DNA from: SBAX01 sp964646605 | GTDB lineage: Bacteria > Planctomycetota > Phycisphaerae > UBA1845 | Direction of reading: 5' to 3' | Length of the DNA stretch: 64,000 nucleotides | NCBI GenBank assembly: GCA_964646605.1 | Contig: CAZYEX010000006.1 | Location: 62,001-126,000, forward strand | Shown: in pieces, positions 59,788 through 64,000 of the stretch | Numbering within the stretch: the first letter of the stretch is position 1 | Layout of the letters: each line of letters starts with the position of its first letter | Notes under the pieces: generated by a model | Database searches by the model: none | Told to the model about the DNA's origin: nothing | The model's input: only the letters and a program-made list of their open reading frames with translations | Translations under genes and position numbers: made by a program

Positions 59788-61389
59788 CTACCACTCCGGT
59801 CCGCCATCGTAGGCGCCGAAGACAGTTTTCATGGTGTCCATCATTTCGCCGACCGTGGCGTCGGCTTTGGCGGCGTCGATGAGCGCGGGCATGACGTTCG
59901 TGCCCGCGGCGGCGTCGGTGCGAAGGCGAATCAGCGCGGCCCCGTGCCTTTTCGCATCGCGCGTGGATTTCATTTTCCTCAGTCGAGCGATTTGCCCCAC
60001 TTCGGTCTCATGCGAGATTTGCAGGATGGGAATCCCCGCGGAGCCGCCCTCGACGAAGTCGGTTACGCCGACGATCGTGGTCTCCCCGCGGTCGAGTTGC
60101 CGCTGCTGATCCACAGCCGAGTCCGCAATCGACCGGCGGAAATAACCGCGGTCGATGGCCTTGAGCACTCCGCCCATGGCATCGATCTGATCGAAAATGC
60201 CATAGGCCTTGGCCTCGATCTCGTTGGTGAGTTTCTCGATGAAATAGCTTCCGCCGAGCGGATCGACCGTCTGGGTCACGTTGGTTTCGTGGGCGATGAT
60301 CTGCTGGCTGCGGAGCGCGAGCTTGGCGGCCTCGGCCGTCGGCAGGCCGAGGGTCTCATCCATGCTGTTGGTGTGCAGCGATTGCGTGCCACCGAGCACC
60401 CCCGCCAAGGCCTGAAACGCCACCCGCACCACGTTGTTCATGGGTTGCTGCTCGGTGAGGGTCACGCCCGCGGTCTGGCAGTGCATGCGCAAAATCCAAC
60501 TGCGTTCGTTCTTGGCCGCAAAGCGCTCGCGCATGACGTGGGCCCAGATGCGCCGCGCCGCCCGCAGCTTGGCAATCTCCTCGAAGAAGTCGTTGTGAAC
60601 GTCGAAGAAAAAACTCAATCGAGGAGCGAAGGCGTCAAGGTCGAGCCCGCGCTGCATGGAGGCCTCGACGTAGGCGATGCCGTCGGCAAGCGTGAACGCC
60701 AGTTCCTGCGCCGCCGTCGCCCCGGCTTCGCGGATGTGATACCCACTGATGCTCACCGTATTCCACTGCGGCAGATGTTGCGTGCAGTATTCGATGGTAT
60801 CCACGACCAGCTTCACACTCGGCCCGGGCGGAAAAACGTATTCATTTTGGGCATGAAACTCCTTGAGAATGTCGTTCTGCAACGTGCCGCGAAGGCGATG
60901 CAGCGGCACCCCCTCCTCCTGGCCCACGGCGATGTAAAAGGCCAGAAGGATCGCCGCCGGGGCGTTGATGGTCATGCTCGTGCTGACTTCGCCGAGGTCG
61001 ATGCCGGCGAACAACCGCCGCATGTCGTGGAGCGACGAGACGGCCACTCCGCAACGCCCGACTTCGCCGAGTGCCAGCGGATCGTCACCGTCGCGTCCCA
61101 TCAGCGTGGGCAGGTCGAACGCGGTGGACAGCCCGGTTTGCCCGTGTTCGAGCAGGTACTTGAAGCGCAGATTGGTGTCCGTCGCCGTCCCGAACCCGGC
61201 AAACTGCCGCATGGTCCAGAGCCGGTCCCGATACATCGAGCGATGCACCCCGCGCGTATAGGGAAACGACCCCGGTTCGCCGAGGGCTTTCTGGGGATCG
61301 AACGTCCCAAGGTCTTCCGGAGCGACGAACGGCGCCGTCTCGCCGTCGAGTTTCGTCGGCGTCTTTGATTCCAGTGAACCTCGGATCAT
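59788..61389 (-). CDS. Acyl-CoA mutase large subunit (methylmalonyl-CoA mutase family)
   Basis: A 533-residue catalytic TIM barrel without the B12 domain. Conserved blocks: YTRGVHRSMYRDRLWTMRQF, FAGFGTATDTNLRFKYLL, DLPTLMGRDGDDP, STSMTINAPA, NDILKEFHAQNEYVFPP, SISGYHIREAGATAAQE and TNVTQTVDPLGGS. This fits methylmalonyl-, isobutyryl- or ethylmalonyl-type mutases; the substrate cannot be decided here. It needs the B12-binding protein encoded at 57323. The start MIRGSLES lies five bases after the enoyl-CoA hydratase stop. Confidence 0.92.
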   Translation of the reverse strand: MIRGSLESKTPTKLDGETAPFVAPEDLGTFDPQKALGEPGSFPYTRGVHRSMYRDRLWTMRQFAGFGTATDTNLRFKYLLEHGQTGLSTAFDLPTLMGRDGDDPLALGEVGRCGVAVSSLHDMRRLFAGIDLGEVSTSMTINAPAAILLAFYIAVGQEEGVPLHRLRGTLQNDILKEFHAQNEYVFPPGPSVKLVVDTIEYCTQHLPQWNTVSISGYHIREAGATAAQELAFTLADGIAYVEASMQRGLDLDAFAPRLSFFFDVHNDFFEEIAKLRAARRIWAHVMRERFAAKNERSWILRMHCQTAGVTLTEQQPMNNVVRVAFQALAGVLGGTQSLHTNSMDETLGLPTAEAAKLALRSQQIIAHETNVTQTVDPLGGSYFIEKLTNEIEAKAYGIFDQIDAMGGVLKAIDRGYFRRSIADSAVDQQRQLDRGETTIVGVTDFVEGGSAGIPILQISHETEVGQIARLRKMKSTRDAKRHGAALIRLRTDAAAGTNVMPALIDAAKADATVGEMMDTMKTVFGAYDGGPEW

Positions 61390-61394
61390 CGTCG

Positions 61395-62147
61395 CTATCC
61401 TTCCATCCACGAGGCGGATCGTTTTTCGATGAAGGCCGCGATGCCCTCGCGGCTGTCCTTGTGACCGAAGCACTCGGCAAACGCGGAGAGTTCGTCCAAA
61501 TCCCGTGCCGCCCGTTTCGCCAGAGCCACCGCGGCGGGTGACGCCCGCTTGAACGACCTACAGAAAATCGGAACCCGGTGCATCAAGTCCTCCGGTGAGT
61601 TCACCAATTCGTCCACCAATCCCCAGGCGTGAGCCTCCTCACCCGAGATCGAGTTGCCGCTTAGGAAAAGTCGCTTGGCCCGCGCGCTCCCGACGAGCTT
61701 GGTCAACCGCGCGATGCCGCCCCAACCGGGAATCAGCCCCAATGCGACCTCGGGGCAACCGAGTTTGGCCGACTTTACGGCGATGCGAAAATCGCACGCC
61801 AGAGCCAGTTCCATCCCCCCCCCCAGGGCCGCCCCCTGCACGGCCGCAACCGTGATGCAAGGCAGTGCCGCCAAGTCGTTGAACACGCCATGCCCAAGTT
61901 CGCCGTAGACCCGGGCACGTTCGGACGAAAAGCCCGCCATCTCCTTGATGTCCGCCCCGGCCATGAACAGCTTGCCATCCGCTTGAATCGAGGCCGTCCG
62001 AACCTGCGGCTCTTTCCTCACCCGCGCGATGATCGCCCCCAGGCTGTGCAAAACTTCCTCGGTCAGGATGTTCACGCCCGGTTCCGTCCGAAACTCGATC
62101 GCGGCGTGTGAACCGTCCGTCTTGAGGCTGACCTGCGTACTACTCAT
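61395..62147 (-). CDS. Enoyl-CoA hydratase/isomerase
   Basis: A 250-residue crotonase-fold enzyme. Oxyanion-hole blocks LFMAGADIKEMAG and VQGAALGGGMELALACDFRI, the catalytic Glu in LGCPEVALGLIPGWGG. It hydrates enoyl-CoA for beta-oxidation or the branched-chain amino acid pathway. Its ATG overlaps the dehydrogenase stop by eight bases, giving a hydratase-dehydrogenase pair. Confidence 0.9.
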   Translation of the reverse strand: MSSTQVSLKTDGSHAAIEFRTEPGVNILTEEVLHSLGAIIARVRKEPQVRTASIQADGKLFMAGADIKEMAGFSSERARVYGELGHGVFNDLAALPCITVAAVQGAALGGGMELALACDFRIAVKSAKLGCPEVALGLIPGWGGIARLTKLVGSARAKRLFLSGNSISGEEAHAWGLVDELVNSPEDLMHRVPIFCRSFKRASPAAVALAKRAARDLDELSAFAECFGHKDSREGIAAFIEKRSASWMEG

Positions 62148-62994
62148 AGCCGAAGAATCCCTGTTTGGTTTTTCGCCCCAGCCGCCCGGCATCCACCATT
62201 TTACGCAAAAGCGGGCAAGGGCGGTAGCGGTCCTCACCCAGGTCGCGGTGCAGGACCTCCAGGATGAAAAGGCACACGTCAAGGCCGATAAGGTCGGCGA
62301 GGGCGAGCGGCCCCATCGGGTGGTTCATTCCCAATTTCATGATTTCGTCGATAGCGGCGGCCTCGGCCACACCGTCTTGAAGGCAAAAGATCGCCTCGTT
62401 GATCATCGGCATCAGAATGCGATTCGACACGAATCCGGGATGGTCGTTGCACTGCACCGGCGTCTTTCCCAGGGCTTCGGCACACGCGACGGTGCGCTTT
62501 ACGGTGTCGTCGCTGGTTTGTAGCCCCTTGACGACCTCGACCAGTTTCATCAGCGGAACGGGGTTGAAAAAATGCATGCCGATAAAGCGCTCGGGATGAT
62601 CCATCCCCGAGGCGAGTTTGGTGATACTGATGCTGCTGGTGTTCGTGGCGAGGATGCCGTCCTCGGTGAGCCGAGTTTGAGCGGATTTGAGGATTTCAGA
62701 TTTGATATCCGGTCTTTCCGTAGCCGCCTCGATGATCAGCGGGCAAGCGGGCGCTTCGCCCATGCTCCCAATGGGGTGAATGCGGCTCTTGGTCGCGGCC
62801 GCGTCCTCGGCCTTCAACGAACCCTTCTGCGCCGCCCGGTCCAGCATCTTCTCAATGAACGCGACCCCCTCATCAAGCGCTCTAGGAATCGCGTCGTTGA
62901 GGTACACGTCGTATCCATTCTGTGCGAAAACCTGGGCGATCCCCCGCCCCATGGTGCCCGCGCCGATGACGATGATTGTCTTCTTCACTGCCAT
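62140..62994 (-). CDS. 3-hydroxyacyl-CoA (3-hydroxybutyryl-CoA) dehydrogenase
   Basis: A 284-residue NAD(P)-dependent enzyme, the usual length for Hbd. The Rossmann fold opens VIGAGTMGRGIAQVFA; the catalytic region is TNTSSISITKLA, IGMHFFNPVPLMKLVEVV and NDHPGFVSNRI; it closes with GRLGRKTKQGFFGYE. Works with the hydratase encoded next to it. Confidence 0.94.
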   Translation of the reverse strand: MAVKKTIIVIGAGTMGRGIAQVFAQNGYDVYLNDAIPRALDEGVAFIEKMLDRAAQKGSLKAEDAAATKSRIHPIGSMGEAPACPLIIEAATERPDIKSEILKSAQTRLTEDGILATNTSSISITKLASGMDHPERFIGMHFFNPVPLMKLVEVVKGLQTSDDTVKRTVACAEALGKTPVQCNDHPGFVSNRILMPMINEAIFCLQDGVAEAAAIDEIMKLGMNHPMGPLALADLIGLDVCLFILEVLHRDLGEDRYRPCPLLRKMVDAGRLGRKTKQGFFGYE

Positions 62995-63045
62995 AATATG
63001 ACACCTCCCATCCGAGCCCGGAGCGCCAGCGACGGGCCTGAGTCG

Positions 63046-63072
63046 TGTAGCGCCACCCCTCGTGGGTGGCGC
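63046..63072. repeat. Palindromic repeat, family A (copy 3)
   Basis: GTGTAGCGCCACCCC-TCGT-GGGTGGCGC. With copy 4 at 63574 in opposite orientation it brackets a nucleotidyltransferase gene. Confidence 0.8.
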
Positions 63073-63127
63073 AGGACCCGCATCGACGCGGCTTGTCTGC
63101 GGCGCTCAACTTCTCCGGGCACCGCGC

Positions 63128-63205
63128 CCTCTCACACCCCGTAGGGGTGTCCGAAAATAGCCCGGCGTTTCAACGCTGGGCTACTTTCGTGCCGTGCCTA
63201 CGGCA
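63128..63205. repeat. Family-B palindromes before the nucleotidyltransferase
   Basis: ACACCCCGTAGGGGTGT (63134), AATAGCCCGGCG-TTTCAA-CGCTGGGCTA (63157-63184) and GTGCCGTGCCTACGGCAC (63189-63206), matching the set around the transposase at 58597. Confidence 0.8.
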
Positions 63206-63216
63206 CTCGCCGGATA

Positions 63217-63552
63217 CTACATCGCGGAACCGATGACATAAATGGTTCGGGTGTTTCCTAGGATTAGCTTGCGTCGCATCCAGTTCTTGCTTTGCTCGAT
63301 GCAGTCGCGTTCCACGATGTCCACGGGACGGCCGACGAGCGCCGCGAGTTCGTTTTCCGCCCGTACCATTCCGAACAGCGTCCAACTCGCGGAAGGATCG
63401 AACGTCACCAGAAAGTCCACGTCGCTCTCCGGGCCGAAGTCGTCGCGGAGGATCGAACCGAAGACCTCCAACTTGTTGATCTTCCACCGGCGACAGTAGT
63501 CTTCTAGGGCGTCGTAGGGCAGTTCGATCGGCAGTGTCAGGCGTTCGACCAT
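63217..63552 (-). CDS. Minimal nucleotidyltransferase (MNT-like), first
   Basis: A 111-residue polymerase-beta-fold nucleotidyltransferase. Active site KLEVFGSILRDDFGPESDVD: the GS motif, then the D-x-D pair in SDVDFLV. Proteins of this size (MNT/MntA) usually act as antitoxins that AMPylate a HEPN toxin next to them. No HEPN gene is seen here. It lies between two inverted family-A repeats. Confidence 0.85.
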   Translation of the reverse strand: MVERLTLPIELPYDALEDYCRRWKINKLEVFGSILRDDFGPESDVDFLVTFDPSASWTLFGMVRAENELAALVGRPVDIVERDCIEQSKNWMRRKLILGNTRTIYVIGSAM

Positions 63553-63573
63553 TCTTCCTCATTCCAAACGGGG

Positions 63574-63601
63574 TGCGCCACCCACGAGGGGTGGCGCTAC
63601 A
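63574..63601. repeat. Palindromic repeat, family A (copy 4)
   Basis: TGCGCCACCC-ACGA-GGGGTGGCGCTACA, inverted relative to copy 3, between the two nucleotidyltransferase genes. Confidence 0.8.
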
Positions 63602-63622
63602 TTTCGCCTAGCAAGTAGCGGA

Positions 63623-63934
63623 TCATGCGGCATAGAGGGATCGCCGAGATTCATTCACGCCGCGAAGGAAATAGGGGTTGCGAATGCTCCGGGGGGTCAC
63701 CAGATCCACCCGTCGCTGAAAAAGCAACTGCAACTCGCCAAGCAGTCCGAAATAGGCGTCAGCGAGCTTGGCGGGTTCCAGCGGTTTGAACTCCACGAGG
63801 AGGTCGAGGTCGCTTCGTGCCGGATCAAAGCTGCCGTCGGCGGCGGACCCGAACACTTCCAGGCGAGCGACGTTGAATCGTCGGCAGAGTTCCTCGATCG
63901 CAAACCGGTTGTCCTGCACGACTGCGGCGACCAT
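63623..63934 (-). CDS. Minimal nucleotidyltransferase (MNT-like), second
   Basis: A 103-residue nucleotidyltransferase: RLEVFGSAADGSFDPARSD and DLDLLVEF give the GS motif and acidic pair. It is not closely similar to the first MNT gene except in the active site. Starts MVAAVVQDNRF at 63934, five bases after the acyl-CoA dehydrogenase stop; a TTG start at 63961 would overlap that gene. No HEPN partner is visible. Confidence 0.82.
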   Translation of the reverse strand: MVAAVVQDNRFAIEELCRRFNVARLEVFGSAADGSFDPARSDLDLLVEFKPLEPAKLADAYFGLLGELQLLFQRRVDLVTPRSIRNPYFLRGVNESRRSLYAA

Positions 63935-63938
63935 GGCG

Positions 63939-64000
63939 TTATCCTGCCAATCCTCTTGCAATCACCAAGCGATGGATCTCGCTGGTGCCTTCGTACAGTT
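63939..64000 (-). CDS. Acyl-CoA dehydrogenase, C-terminal end only
   Basis: The last 19 codons at the right edge read LYEGTSEIHRLVIARGLAG and stop at 63939. The YEGTSEIxRLVIAR end is characteristic of acyl-CoA dehydrogenases, which make the enoyl-CoA used by the hydratase encoded at 61395. The rest lies outside the window. Confidence 0.8.
   Translation of the reverse strand, partial: LYEGTSEIHRLVIARGLAG

Overview
The window is GC-rich, densely coding bacterial DNA that looks like Planctomycetota, probably of the Phycisphaerae type. The reasons are indirect: a secreted beta-helix protein with a dockerin-like tail, a ferredoxin-Rieske/cytochrome b6/octahaem respiratory cluster, a eukaryote-like C2H2 zinc-finger/AT-hook protein, an S23-type four-helix-bundle element, and many short tandem and palindromic repeats. 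No rRNA or ribosomal protein gene is present, so the phylum is an inference.

Layout. 1-6960 (minus strand): a surface-polysaccharide locus with three glycosyltransferases, an SGNH-fold membrane protein and a Wzm/Wzt-type ABC exporter. 7100-12330: CorA-type channel, RlmI-like rRNA methyltransferase, a membrane-anchored SAM hydroxide adenosyltransferase-like protein, and an alkaline-phosphatase-superfamily hydrolase. 12820-17710: secreted beta-helix protein and a tandem pair of PDZ-thioredoxin proteins, the second of which has lost its active-site cysteines. 17917-24474: the SOS mutagenesis cassette imuA-imuB-dnaE2 (imuC), invaded by several families of repeats and by a complete four-helix-bundle (S23/IVP) element inside dnaE2. 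24657-29548: tmk, holB, an exported amidohydrolase and a GspE/PilB ATPase. 29979-36206: zinc-finger/AT-hook protein, then thiL-tsaE-rph-lipoprotein-rdgB-phzF-lipid kinase.

36498-55253 is a large aerobic respiration cluster: HEAT protein, ferredoxin-Rieske fusion, cytochrome b6, subunit-IV-like protein, 1401-residue octahaem cytochrome c, blue-copper-like protein, cytochrome oxidase subunits II-I-III-IV, small membrane proteins, haem A and haem O synthases, an ABC exporter, Sco, a DUF420/CtaM-like protein and two 27-residue membrane peptides. It would carry electrons from quinol through a b6-type complex and the multihaem cytochrome to an aa3-type oxidase, and it includes much of the assembly machinery.

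55374-64000: tRNA-Tyr and metF (plus strand), then on the minus strand a MOSC protein, an SMR/EamA-type transporter and an acyl-CoA catabolism set (B12-binding/MeaB-like fusion, mutase large subunit, enoyl-CoA hydratase, 3-hydroxyacyl-CoA dehydrogenase, the end of an acyl-CoA dehydrogenase). That set is broken up by a REP-associated transposase with its palindromes and by two minimal nucleotidyltransferase genes.

The most unusual theme is the repeat biology. Heptamer (CCAATTA-like) and octamer (GAAGGGAC-like) arrays sit at operon junctions and inside mutasome genes without closing the reading frames. One inverted pair of octamer arrays brackets an intact four-helix-bundle gene inside dnaE2.
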